Notes under the pieces: generated by a model
The model's input: only the letters and a program-made list of their open reading frames with translations
Told to the model about the DNA's origin: nothing
Database searches by the model: none
Origin: Comamonas sp.
Lineage (GTDB): Bacteria > Pseudomonadota > Gammaproteobacteria > Burkholderiales > Burkholderiaceae_C
Direction: 5' to 3'
Length of the DNA stretch: 64,000 nt
Assembly: GCA_031277805.1 (NCBI GenBank)
Contig: JAITLR010000013.1
Span: 62,001 to 126,000 of the forward strand
Made by a program: the position numbers and the translations under genes
Shown: positions 48,583-57,053 of the stretch, one piece after another
Layout: every line of letters begins with the position of its first letter
Numbering within the stretch: the stretch's first letter is position 1

Positions 48583-49254
48583 ATGAAAGCCTTACTCAGT
48601 TTGTTAGGAGTGGTTGTCGCCGTGAACAGCATGGCACAGTCTGCGGATAGCAGCTCCCAGAGTTCTGCAAGCACTTCTGCGGTGGGCAATCAGCAATCGA
48701 TCACCTTTGTCACACCGCCCGAAAGTCGCTCTGCCCAGTCCGTTGACAGCCGCTCGACCGTCACAACCAATGGCACGACAACGCAGAACATCAACTACGC
48801 GACCAGCGGGACGTCCAAGAATATTGTGGAATACACCGGCACTTACACGATGAAGAACGTGCCCAGTGTAAATGGCCCTAACCTGACCACCAGCAATGAC
48901 ACCTGCATGGGGAGTACCAGCGGCAGTGCCAACGGACCCGGTTTCGGCATCAGTGTTGGCTCTACCTGGAGTGATGAGCATTGCCAGCGCCTGAAAATGA
49001 GCCGGGAGCTTTGGAATAAGGGTATGAAGGCTGCCTCCCTGGCGATGGATTGCATGGACCCGGCAGCTCGGGTCGCTTTGGAAATCACGGGTACCAAATG
49101 CCCTCAGTCCATGACTGCTGATGAGCGCCGGAACAACTATGGGCCGGATGCGTCGCCGCAGGCCGCCTATATTCCTCCTGCTCCCAAGGGGGCGCTTGAC
49201 GAGGTCTCGGTGGCTGATGACACCGCACAGCCCTCCGCGCTGTATCCCAACTGA
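48583..49254 (+). CDS. Exported protein with Ser/Thr-rich N-terminus and Cys-containing C-terminal domain
   Basis: The 223-residue protein starts with a signal (MKALLSLLGVVVAVNSMAQ) and a Ser/Thr/Asn-rich stretch. The C-terminal ~110 residues form a distinct domain with four Cys in SNDTCMGSTSG, WSDEHCQRLK, LAMDCMD and TGTKCPQ, likely as two disulphides in the periplasm. GPGFGISVGSTW recalls phage or secreted unknowns, but I cannot name a family. It has an AAGGAGG ribosome site. It likely works with the first and third genes. Confidence 0.7.
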   Translation: MKALLSLLGVVVAVNSMAQSADSSSQSSASTSAVGNQQSITFVTPPESRSAQSVDSRSTVTTNGTTTQNINYATSGTSKNIVEYTGTYTMKNVPSVNGPNLTTSNDTCMGSTSGSANGPGFGISVGSTWSDEHCQRLKMSRELWNKGMKAASLAMDCMDPAARVALEITGTKCPQSMTADERRNNYGPDASPQAAYIPPAPKGALDEVSVADDTAQPSALYPN

Positions 49255-49277
49255 GAGCGGGATATCAGGAGGCTGCC

Positions 49278-49610
49278 ATGTATAAATCACTTGTTTGGAT
49301 GGCGATGGTTGCGAGTTGTCTGAGCGCCCTGGCTGCCGCTCCACCTGTGGTGAAGAATGAACCGTTGAGTATTGAGCGCAAGCTGCTGGGTAGTGGCGAG
49401 CAAGGACAGCAGGGGCTGGAGCAGGCGCAGCCGGTGGGCGATTTCGGCGTCTGGCATGTGCCGCAGTACATGCCTGGCTACCCCACATCTGCGACGATCT
49501 GGCCACGGGTTATCACCGTCAGATGCAGAAACCAGCAGTGTGAGGGGTATTCGATCACCCCGGATATGGGACCTGGCGAGTACCTGTTCTTTGTACCCTC
49601 GGAAGAGTGA
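49278..49610 (+). CDS. Small exported protein, third gene of the cluster
   Basis: This 110-residue protein has a signal (MYKSLVWMAMVASCLSALAA) and a mature part with FGVWHVPQYMPGYP, a Cys pair in VRCRNQQCEGY, and an end GPGEYLFFVPSEE. It begins 23 bases after the second gene with an AGGAGG site, so it is co-transcribed. The family is not recognised. Confidence 0.68.
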   Translation: MYKSLVWMAMVASCLSALAAAPPVVKNEPLSIERKLLGSGEQGQQGLEQAQPVGDFGVWHVPQYMPGYPTSATIWPRVITVRCRNQQCEGYSITPDMGPGEYLFFVPSEE

Positions 49611-49632
49611 CGCAGTTCAAGACTTCTTCCGT

Positions 49633-49670
49633 AAAAAAAGCCCTGCGGACTGAATCTGCAGGGCTTTGCT
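49633..49670. terminator. Terminator between the exported-protein cluster and the FAD dehydrogenase
   Basis: AAAGCCCTGC and GCAGGGCTTT form a 10-bp stem. The A-run on the left (49633-49639) makes an excellent terminator for the minus-strand gene, and the short T-rich right flank can serve the plus-strand cluster. Confidence 0.85.
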
Positions 49671-49692
49671 TGTTCAATGGCCGCTCTTGGCT

Positions 49693-51123
49693 TTAGTCAC
49701 GGGCCAGAATCACGCCAGGGTTCATGATGCCCTGCGGGTCCAGTGCGTTCTTGATGGCGCGCATCATTTGCAGAGCCACGGGAGACTGGTATTTCTCAAG
49801 CTTGTCCGTCTTGAGCGCGCCCACGCCGTGCTCGGCCGAGAACGAGCCGCCGAAGGCATCCACGGCCTCATAGACCAGATGGTTGACCAGGGCTTCCTTG
49901 TCGCGCAGAAAGGCCTTGCCGTCCTCGCCTTCGGGCACCTGCACGTTGTAGTGCAGATTGCCGTCGCCCAGATGGCCGAAGTTGACCAGACGCACGCCGG
50001 GAATCTCGCGCTTGAGCACGGCGTCGGCATGCTCGACAAATGCGGGAATGCGCGAGGCGGCGACCGAGATATCGTGCTTGATGTTCAGACCTTCCTCGGC
50101 CTGGGCCAGAGGAATGCTCTCGCGGATATGCCAGAGGTCATGGGCCTGGGTCAGGCTCTCCGCCACCACAGCGTTGACCACGCAGCCGTCTTCAAAGGCC
50201 AGCTCCAGCAGGTGTTCGAAGCGCAGGCGCGCATGCTGCTCGGACTCGCTGTCGCTGTTCTCCAGCAGCACGCAATAAGGGGCCTCGTCGCCCATGTCGG
50301 CAAAGGGCACGCGCAGCTGCGGCATATGCTTGACGACCAGGCTCAGTGCGAACTGGCCCATGACTTCAAAGCCCGTCAGTCCCGCGCCCAGGTGCTGGTG
50401 CGCCAGGCCCAGCAGGCGCACGGCGGCTTCCATGGAGGGGACGGCGGCAAAGGCCGTGAGCTGGGCGGCGGGCTGCGGGAACAGCTTCATGGTGGCTGCG
50501 GTGATGATGCCCAGCGTGCCTTCGCTGCCGATGAACAGATCGCGCAGGTCATAGCCGGTGTTGTCCTTGCGCAGGCCCTTGAGGCCGTCCCAGATCTCGC
50601 CCTGGGGCGTCACCACTTCCAGGCCCAGGCACAGATCGCGGGTGTTGCCATAGCGCACCACCTGCGTGCCGCCCGCGTTGGTGCCCAGATTGCCGCCGAT
50701 CGTGCAACTGCCTTCGGCGGCCAGCGACAGCGGGAACAGCAGGCCTTGCTGGTCGGCCAGCTCCTGCAGATTCTGCAAAATGCAGCCGGCTTCGACGGTG
50801 AAGGTCAGATTGTCCTTGTCGATATGGCGCACGGCGTTCAGGCGCGTCAGGCTGAGCACGATCTGCCGGCCGCTGTCGTCGGGGGTGGAGCCCACGGAAA
50901 GCCCGGTATTGCCGCCCTGGGGCACGATCTGCACGCCGGCTGCGGCGCAGGCCTTGACCACGCCGGCCACTTCGGCCGTGTTGCCGGGGCGCACCACGGC
51001 CAGGGACTTGCCGTGCACGCGCTTGCGCCAGTCCTGTTCGTAGGCGCTGAGGTCGCCATCGGTCAGCACATGGGGAGCACCCACAATCTGGCGCAGGGAT
51101 TCAAGCAAAGCGGTGGAAGTCAT
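49693..51123 (-). CDS. FAD-binding oxidoreductase of the GlcD / D-2-hydroxyacid dehydrogenase type
   Basis: The start at 51123 gives 476 residues beginning MTSTALLESLRQIVGAPH. The FAD_binding_4 domain is clear in VVRPGNTAEVAGVVKACAAA, QGGNTGLSVGSTPD and GGNLGTNAGGTQVVRYG. The C-terminal part has NFGHLGDGNLHYNV and SAEHGVGALKTDK, the motifs of D-lactate, glycolate or 2-hydroxyglutarate dehydrogenases. The exact substrate cannot be read. A LysR gene is divergent next to it and may control it. Confidence 0.87.
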   Translation of the reverse strand: MTSTALLESLRQIVGAPHVLTDGDLSAYEQDWRKRVHGKSLAVVRPGNTAEVAGVVKACAAAGVQIVPQGGNTGLSVGSTPDDSGRQIVLSLTRLNAVRHIDKDNLTFTVEAGCILQNLQELADQQGLLFPLSLAAEGSCTIGGNLGTNAGGTQVVRYGNTRDLCLGLEVVTPQGEIWDGLKGLRKDNTGYDLRDLFIGSEGTLGIITAATMKLFPQPAAQLTAFAAVPSMEAAVRLLGLAHQHLGAGLTGFEVMGQFALSLVVKHMPQLRVPFADMGDEAPYCVLLENSDSESEQHARLRFEHLLELAFEDGCVVNAVVAESLTQAHDLWHIRESIPLAQAEEGLNIKHDISVAASRIPAFVEHADAVLKREIPGVRLVNFGHLGDGNLHYNVQVPEGEDGKAFLRDKEALVNHLVYEAVDAFGGSFSAEHGVGALKTDKLEKYQSPVALQMMRAIKNALDPQGIMNPGVILARD

Positions 51124-51265
51124 GGCAGGCAGGCCGCAGCAAGGCGGCAGAGAGGGGAGACAGACGGAAATCCTAAGCCACGCACAGCGCTGCGGCAGGA
51201 AAACCATGAAGCCGCAAGCGTAGAGCATGGCAGACTACGGGACAATCGAAATAAATTGCTTGGTT

Positions 51266-52246
51266 ATGCCGGTTTTTCCGAATAATGTCAGCCTGCGCCA
51301 ACTGCGCGCCTTTGACGAGGTGTCGCGGCAGGGTGCGTTTGCCCCAGCGGCCCGCGAGCTGTGCCTGACGCAGTCGGCCCTGTCCGAATCCATTCGGCAG
51401 CTGGAAGAGGCCCTGGGTCTGCGGCTGTTTGACCGCACCACGCGAACCGTGGGGTTGACGGCCGCCGGCCAGGCCTTCTTGCTCGATGTGCGCCAGGCCT
51501 TCGAGACGCTGGAGCAGGGCTTTCAGAACCTGGGCGATCTGGCCGCTCTGCGCCGCGGCAAGGTGCGCATTGCTGCCGCACCCTCGGTGCTGTCGGTGTT
51601 GCTGCTGCCGGTGCTGCCGGCCTTGCGGGCCCGACATCCGGGCATCGAGGTGGATCTGATCGAGGATAGTGCTGAAGGCATTGCCCAGCGCGTGCAGGCT
51701 GGAGCCGTCGATTTTGGTGTAGGCGCAGCCCATCCTGCTGGCGGCGAGTTGTTGACTCAACCGCTGGTCAGCGACGGCATGGGCCTGGTCGCCCGAGTTG
51801 ATGAACCCCTGCTGAAAGCCAGGCGGCTGGTCGCCGCCGATCTGGCCCATCTGTCCTTCGTGGGCCTGACCACGGATACCGCCATCAGCCAGTTGCTGGC
51901 ATCAGCGCCGGGCATGCCTGCCAATGTGCTGCAGACGCCGCTGCGCATGTCCAATCCGCAACTGCTGTTTGAGGCCGTGAGCCTGGGCCTCGGTGTGACC
52001 ATTGTTCCGGCGCTGACGGCACGCCACCCATCGCTGGGGCTGCAGGGTGATCTGGGCTTTCGCCTGCTGGATGAGCCGCATATTTTGCGTAGAACATTGC
52101 TGATTCAGCGGCCACGCCGTGCCATGTCGCCGGCCGCGCAGTTGCTGTTCAAGGCCTTGACGCAGCAGATTCAGGCGCTGGCATGCCATGAGGGCATCAG
52201 GCCCGATATCGCGGCAGACATTGCGGCAGGGGATTGGACGGGCTAG
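51266..52246 (+). CDS. LysR-family transcriptional regulator
   Basis: The N-terminal winged helix is seen in VSLRQLRAFDEVSRQGAFAP and LCLTQSALSESIRQLEEALG (about residues 28-47), then the effector-binding domain with RIAAAPSVLSVLLLPVLPAL. The start at 51266 yields 326 residues. The frame opens at 51227, but that part is not conserved in character. Divergent from the FAD dehydrogenase, which is its likely target (inference from position). Confidence 0.88.
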   Translation: MPVFPNNVSLRQLRAFDEVSRQGAFAPAARELCLTQSALSESIRQLEEALGLRLFDRTTRTVGLTAAGQAFLLDVRQAFETLEQGFQNLGDLAALRRGKVRIAAAPSVLSVLLLPVLPALRARHPGIEVDLIEDSAEGIAQRVQAGAVDFGVGAAHPAGGELLTQPLVSDGMGLVARVDEPLLKARRLVAADLAHLSFVGLTTDTAISQLLASAPGMPANVLQTPLRMSNPQLLFEAVSLGLGVTIVPALTARHPSLGLQGDLGFRLLDEPHILRRTLLIQRPRRAMSPAAQLLFKALTQQIQALACHEGIRPDIAADIAAGDWTG

Positions 52247-52665
52247 GCCGCCGCTGCCTTGGCCGCGCGCTGGCGCAGGCGGACATGGGCCGTGCAGGCA
52301 ATGAACAGCAGCACACACAGCACAACCTCGCCCAGCGCCAGCCAACGGCTGGGAGCTGCATCGCCCCAGGCGCGCACCACGCCTTCCGTGAAGTACAGCC
52401 ACACCAGCAGGCTCAACCAGCGATAGGTGTACATGCGGCGCTTGAGCAGACCAATCACACCAAACGCCAGGGGCAGGGCCTTGAGATACAGCAAGGTGCC
52501 GCCACTGCGCACGGGCGCCAGCCATAGTTCCCAGGCCACGCACAGTGCGATCAGCGCGAGCAGGCTGCCCACGGCCAGCCAACGGGTGGCGGCCACATCG
52601 GAGCCTGGTTGCTGGATTGGTGAGGAAGTGTTTTCGGCTGCGTGGGGCGAGAGGGCGTCGGTCAT
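52243..52665 (-). CDS. DUF2069 membrane protein
   Basis: The start at 52665 (MTDALSPHAAENTSS) gives 140 residues with four hydrophobic segments, among them WLAVGSLLALIALCVAWELW and LGEVVLCVLLFIACTAHVRL, and the signature TYRWLSLLVWLYFTEGVVRA of DUF2069. It is divergent from yihY, as in related genomes. The stop overlaps the end of the LysR gene by four bases. Confidence 0.82.
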   Translation of the reverse strand: MTDALSPHAAENTSSPIQQPGSDVAATRWLAVGSLLALIALCVAWELWLAPVRSGGTLLYLKALPLAFGVIGLLKRRMYTYRWLSLLVWLYFTEGVVRAWGDAAPSRWLALGEVVLCVLLFIACTAHVRLRQRAAKAAAA

Positions 52666-52784
52666 AGCAGTGGCATCATATCGACCATGCCAGCTCCCTT
52701 TGAATCCGGACATTTTCTTTTCAGTTCTGCGCTTGATTTTGCGCAGTTCTGCCACTTCTTTTCCCGAATGGAAGGAGTGCGGCC

Positions 52785-54542
52785 ATGAAGAAAAATGAGC
52801 GAGCGGGCTTCTGGGCAGCCTTGGAAGGCAGTCCGCGGTCCCCCAAGTCTCTGGTAGAGCAGGCAGACCGTGCCGAGTCTGCAGGAGCACACGCTTCCCA
52901 TATTTCTCATTCAGCAGTTGAGCCAGAACTGCGACAGGAGCCACGCCTTGACATGCCGGCTGTGGGGAGCATGGCCGCAGGGGCTGGATTGGCTTCAGCG
53001 GATTTGGGGTCTGCTCCAGCTCCAGCGGCACCCCCTGCGACATCGCCTGCAGTTGCGTTCAGCCAGGCAGGCCAGCCCTGGAGTGGCTATTCCACCTCAA
53101 ACAAGCCTCAACCCCATGCTCAGCAAGTGCAGGATGCTTCTGTTTCGGGAGTGGAGGCTACTCCTTCCGCTGCACCTGCAAGCAGGCCGTCCATGGACAA
53201 GGCCAAACAACTTGCTGCAGCCTGCAAGGATTGGGCAGCGCGCGTGCCTGCCCCCAGGTTGCCCAGCAAGCAGGAACTGCGTGATCAGTTCCGGCGCAAA
53301 AGCCATCGTGCGCGTCAGCGCATGCAGACCTTTCCCTGGCGCAATACCGCGCAGGTGCTGCGTGAACGTTTCAAGGAAGACCGGCTGGGCGTGACAGCCA
53401 GCAGCCTTACCTTCACCTCGCTGCTGGCGCTGGTGCCGTTTTTCACGGTGGCTCTGGCCCTGTTCACCGCGTTCCCGATTTTTGGCAAGGCACAGAAGGT
53501 GCTCGAGCGCTGGCTGATGGACAGCCTGATTCCCGAAACCATTGCGCGCCAGGTGCTGGGCTATCTCACGCAGTTTGCTTCCAAGGCCAGCCAGCTGGGC
53601 CTGGTGGGATTTTCGATCCTGATCGTCACTGCCGTGGCGCTGATCCTCACCATAGACCGTACGCTCAACAATATCTGGCGTGTGCGGCAGTTGCGGCCGC
53701 TGGGCCAGCGTGTGCTGATCTACTGGGCGGCCATCACGCTGGGTCCGCTGGTACTGGGCCTGAGTCTGGTGCTTTCGTCCTATGTGATGTCGGCCTCCAA
53801 GGGCCTGGTCAATGCCCTGCCGGAAAGCTTGCGCTTTGTCTTTGACTCGATCGAGTTCATGGTGCTGGCCGCCGGCATGGCCGGGCTCTACCACTATGTG
53901 CCCAATACGCCGGTGCGATGGCGTCACGCCTGGGTGGGGGGATTGTTCGTGGCTGTGTTCATGGAGGTGGCCAAGAAGGCTCTGGGCCTGTACCTCTCGT
54001 CCGTGCCCACGTACTCGGTGATCTACGGTGCGTTTGCCACCTTGCCCATCTTGTTGATCTGGATGTATGTGGCCTGGAGCATTGTGCTGCTGGGTGCGCT
54101 TGTCACGGCCTATCTGCCCACGGTGCTGAGCGGCGTGGAGCGTCTGACCAGCCATCGCGGCTGGCAGTTCGAGCTGGCAGTGGAAGTGCTGCAATGCCTG
54201 GCTGCGGAGCGCAATCTGCCACACAAGGGGTTGTTCGTGCGGCAGCTGTCGCGTCGTTTGCGTATCGAGGCAGCACAGATTCAGCCCGTGCTGCAGTCGC
54301 TGGCCAAGCTGGACTGGGTGGGGGCGGTGCAGCCACCTGATGCCTATGCTTCTCTGGAGAGCACGGAGCCGCGCTATGTGCTGCTGGTGGATCCATACAC
54401 CACCTTGGTTGAGCCCCTGGTGCAGGCTTTGCTGCTGGCGCCCTCACAAGCAACCGAGCCGCTCTGGCAGCGTGCGCAGATTCAATCGATGAAGCTGGCC
54501 GAGCTGATTGCTGCCCCGGTTGTGGATATTCATAGAGTTTGA
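52785..54542 (+). CDS. yihY: YihY/BrkB-family membrane protein with long N-terminal extension
   Basis: The YihY domain covers about residues 185-450 with six predicted helices and typical stretches such as RLGVTASSLTFTSLLALVPF, LILTIDRTLNNIWRV and YHYVPNTPVRWRHAWVGG. It is followed by a cytoplasmic domain of ~130 residues. The first ~180 residues are low-complexity Ala/Pro/Ser/Gln and are not part of the usual family; the start ATG at 52785 has GGAAGGAG before it and is probably right. The family was once thought to be RNase BN; the real role is unknown. Confidence 0.85.
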   Translation: MKKNERAGFWAALEGSPRSPKSLVEQADRAESAGAHASHISHSAVEPELRQEPRLDMPAVGSMAAGAGLASADLGSAPAPAAPPATSPAVAFSQAGQPWSGYSTSNKPQPHAQQVQDASVSGVEATPSAAPASRPSMDKAKQLAAACKDWAARVPAPRLPSKQELRDQFRRKSHRARQRMQTFPWRNTAQVLRERFKEDRLGVTASSLTFTSLLALVPFFTVALALFTAFPIFGKAQKVLERWLMDSLIPETIARQVLGYLTQFASKASQLGLVGFSILIVTAVALILTIDRTLNNIWRVRQLRPLGQRVLIYWAAITLGPLVLGLSLVLSSYVMSASKGLVNALPESLRFVFDSIEFMVLAAGMAGLYHYVPNTPVRWRHAWVGGLFVAVFMEVAKKALGLYLSSVPTYSVIYGAFATLPILLIWMYVAWSIVLLGALVTAYLPTVLSGVERLTSHRGWQFELAVEVLQCLAAERNLPHKGLFVRQLSRRLRIEAAQIQPVLQSLAKLDWVGAVQPPDAYASLESTEPRYVLLVDPYTTLVEPLVQALLLAPSQATEPLWQRAQIQSMKLAELIAAPVVDIHRV

Positions 54543-54570
54543 TGCTTTGACCTGAACTCTATGAATATTC
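54524..54570 (+). other. Inverted repeat spanning the yihY stop codon
   Basis: ATATTCATAGAGTT and AACTCTATGAATAT form a 14-bp perfect stem around a 15-base loop containing the yihY stop codon (54540-54542). There is no T-run. It may stabilise the mRNA end or be a binding site. Confidence 0.6.
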
Positions 54571-54651
54571 GGCTGGGCCAGGCCTGGGTTTCTTGATCTG
54601 TGGCGGTAGGTCCAGCCTGTTGTGAGCCCGGATGCATGCAGCGTGATGGTG

Positions 54652-54999
54652 CTACATCTTGATGCGGCCCAGCAATATGTCGCGCCACATCATCCAGTCG
54701 CCCATAAAGCTGTAGAGCGGGCGCTTGAAGCTGGCGGGCCTGTTTTTCTCGAAGCCGAAATGGCCTACCCAGGCAAAGGCATAGCCGCAGACCAGCCCGG
54801 CCAGCAGATACCACCAGTTGCCGGTGACAAACAGCGCCAGCAGGAACACCAGCGAAAGACTGGTGCCAATGAAGTGCAGGCGTCTGCAGGTGGAATTGCT
54901 GTGCTCGCCCAGGTAGAAGGGATAGAACTCGGCAAAGCTCTTGAACTGGCGTGGGTCTGTGGCTGTGCCTTGCAGCGAGGAGCTTGTGGTCTGAGACAT
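54652..54999 (-). CDS. Mpo1-like (DUF962) membrane protein
   Basis: The 115-residue protein has the DUF962 pattern: EFYPFYLGEHSN and CRRLHFIGTSLSLVFLLAL at the start, the second helix pair around YLLAGLVCGYAFAWVGHF, and FEKNRPASFKRPLYSFMGD with the conserved His/Glu-type metal ligands. Yeast Mpo1 is a dioxygenase acting on 2-hydroxy fatty acids; bacterial members may act on lipids in the same way, but that is inference. Confidence 0.85.
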   Translation of the reverse strand: MSQTTSSSLQGTATDPRQFKSFAEFYPFYLGEHSNSTCRRLHFIGTSLSLVFLLALFVTGNWWYLLAGLVCGYAFAWVGHFGFEKNRPASFKRPLYSFMGDWMMWRDILLGRIKM

Positions 55000-55344
55000 G
55001 GCAGAACCTCTTGCTGTTGCAGTACTTTTTTATACCGCCGTGGGCGGCTTGGAGCCAGCGGGTAAGTGCCCCCTGATGTGAGTGCCGGCTTGGCGTGGGT
55101 CACCTGCAGGACAGGCGGCAGCGCTGCGCAGGCTACAGAATCTGCCGACCATGATGCAGATGCCGCCAGACTTCCTTGCGGCTGGCGCTGTCGCAGCATG
55201 AGGTGCTACTTTCGCACGACTTACGCAATTCGGATCAGGCATGGCGTTTCGTCGATAGAGATGCTCGTAGTGCATCCTGGTTTGCGTAAGTCCTGTTTCG
55301 TTTGTCAGCGCTGTTTTTTGTTCATCTTTGTCAGATTGTTGCCC
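55000..55344. other. Gap with no supported gene; contains repeat copy C
   Basis: Between the Mpo1-like gene and the hydrolase start there is no protein-like frame. The region includes the dispersed element at 55213-55294 and probably the divergent promoters. Confidence 0.5.
55213..55294 (+). repeat. Dispersed terminal-inverted-repeat element, copy C
   Basis: The left end GCACGACTTACGCAATTCGG and the right end CCTGGTTTGCGTAAGTCCTG are inverted repeats (GACTTACGCAA / TTGCGTAAGTC). The ends match copies A (9963) and B (24160). The centre is more different and lacks the GCTTTGCCTCA motif, so it is an older or separate subtype. Confidence 0.7.
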
Positions 55345-56160
55345 ATGTCCGACCAAGCTTCTTGCATCAGCACAACAGTCACTGCCAGCGACACACGCGT
55401 TGCCACTTCAGACGGTGCGCTCTACGTCAAGCGCTGGCAGCCGCAGCCCGAAGAAGGCAGGGCACCTATTGTGCTCATGCATGACTCCCTGGGCAGCGTG
55501 GCGCTGTGGCGCGATTTTCCCCAGCAACTGGCTGCAGCGACAGGGCGCGAGGTAATTGCCTATGACCGCCTTGGCTTTGGTCATTCCGATGCCAATCCGC
55601 GCCAGTTGTTGCCCGACTTTGTGGAAAACGAAGTGAAAGCGGGCTTTGCCCCCATCCATCAGGCGTTGGGCCTCGGTGATTTTGTATTGCTCGGCCATAG
55701 CGTGGGCGGAGGCATGGCCTGCATGACTGCTGCCGCCTATCCTCTGCGCTGCAAGGCCTTGATCACCGAATCGGCGCAGAGCTTTGTGGAGGATCGCACT
55801 CTCAACGGCATCAGCGAGGCACGTGACAACTTCGCCAAGCCCGGTCAGCTTGATCGCCTGTCGCGCTATCACGGCGACAAGGCGGCCTGGGTGCTGTCGG
55901 CCTGGGTGGATACCTGGCTCAGCGAGCCTTTTGCGCATTACCGGCTGGATAGTGCATTGAAGCAGGTGCATTGCCCGGTGCTGGCCATTCATGGCGAGCT
56001 GGACGAATTCGGTTCCCTGGTCCACCCGGAGAACATCAGCGCCTGGTCGCGAGGGCCATCCGAGGTGGAGATCATTGCCAGTGGCGGCCATGTACCGCAC
56101 CGCGAACTGCCGGAGCGCATCACCGGCCGAATTGCCCGCTTTCTTTCAGATATCGCCTGA
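55345..56160 (+). CDS. Alpha/beta hydrolase
   Basis: The 271-residue protein starting at 55345 has the classical fold: HDSLGSVALWRDFP, the nucleophile elbow LLGHSVGGGMA (Ser about residue 118), the acid in HGELDEFG and His in SGGHVPHRE. The substrate is unknown. The final bases overlap the end of the convergent gene at 56146. Confidence 0.85.
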   Translation: MSDQASCISTTVTASDTRVATSDGALYVKRWQPQPEEGRAPIVLMHDSLGSVALWRDFPQQLAAATGREVIAYDRLGFGHSDANPRQLLPDFVENEVKAGFAPIHQALGLGDFVLLGHSVGGGMACMTAAAYPLRCKALITESAQSFVEDRTLNGISEARDNFAKPGQLDRLSRYHGDKAAWVLSAWVDTWLSEPFAHYRLDSALKQVHCPVLAIHGELDEFGSLVHPENISAWSRGPSEVEIIASGGHVPHRELPERITGRIARFLSDIA

Positions 56161-57036
56161 CTCGGCGGTCTGCACGACGCGGTGGCGCGCATAGTCAACC
56201 AGATGGGCGGGGTAGTGTGCGTCGGCGCGCAGGGTGCCGTCGTCCCAGCCATAAAGCACGGCCAGTGCCCCCACTTCCAGGGCCCAATAGCTGGTACCCA
56301 GCCATTTGCCGCCTTTTTTCTGCTGTTTGGGGGAGAGCTTGAGAAACTCCGTGTACTGGGCTTGCAGATAAGGCAGTAGCGGGTCAGGCAGGGCTTCGAT
56401 CTGTTCAAAGAAAGGCTTCATGCTGCCATAAGGGCGTTTGTGGAAGAGCTCTTCGCTGACTTCCTGCAACTGCAGTCCACCTGCGCACAGATAGTCCAGC
56501 AACTGGTCGGTATCGAAGGCCAGTACATGCTCATCAAGCGCCGGGACGTCGTCCTGTGCATCCAGCAGTGTTGCCAGCGACAGCAAGGTCACTGCAATGG
56601 CGTAATCGCCGGTGCGTGTATTGAGCGGGGCGTCCACGCCATGGTCCTCGTCCGTTGCCTGCCTCATGCTGGTGCGGGCATGGTCTGCCACGGCTGCGGC
56701 ATCGATCCACAGTGCGGCCACTTGCTGATAGATGGGGCGCAGCACATCGCCGCTCAGGCCCAGGTCAATGCCATAGATCAGCAGCCAGCGCGCCTGCTCG
56801 CCCACTTCCTTCCATTTCCAGTAGTTTTCCAGCGCGGCATGTGCGTTGAAATCCAGGGGCGCTTTATAGCTATCGCTGTCGGCAAAGTGCTTGAGCGCGC
56901 TCAGTGCCTCCTTCCAGTCGGCTTTTTTGTCGCTCAGATGGAGATTGCGCCGGGGCTGCAGACCGTTCAGTGAAATCTTGGCCCATTCGGCGCAGGCGGC
57001 AGCCAATTGGCTGTGGTGCTGGAAGGTTTGGCTCAT
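56146..57036 (-). CDS. PoNi-like immunity protein (DUF1910/DUF1911 type)
   Basis: The C-terminal region YWALEVGALAVLYGWDDGT followed by HYPAHLVDYAR matches the DUF1911 domain well. The helical N-terminal half agrees with DUF1910-type proteins. PoNi proteins neutralise PoNe DNase toxins delivered by type VI or other secretion systems. No toxin, VgrG, PAAR or Rhs gene is near, so this is an orphan immunity gene, or has a different role. The length is 296 residues. The start at 57036 is the first possible one. Confidence 0.75.
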   Translation of the reverse strand: MSQTFQHHSQLAAACAEWAKISLNGLQPRRNLHLSDKKADWKEALSALKHFADSDSYKAPLDFNAHAALENYWKWKEVGEQARWLLIYGIDLGLSGDVLRPIYQQVAALWIDAAAVADHARTSMRQATDEDHGVDAPLNTRTGDYAIAVTLLSLATLLDAQDDVPALDEHVLAFDTDQLLDYLCAGGLQLQEVSEELFHKRPYGSMKPFFEQIEALPDPLLPYLQAQYTEFLKLSPKQQKKGGKWLGTSYWALEVGALAVLYGWDDGTLRADAHYPAHLVDYARHRVVQTAESGDI

Positions 57037-57053
57037 GGCCCAAGCTTAATGGC

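Noticed and set aside
48583..49254. Prophage origin for the second exported-protein gene
   Set aside because: The GPGFGISVGSTW stretch recalls some phage-associated unknowns, but no phage structural, lysis or integrase gene is nearby.
49666..51285. 539-codon plus-strand frame opposite the FAD dehydrogenase
   Set aside because: The minus-strand gene has complete family motifs and a terminator; the plus-strand frame is its shadow.
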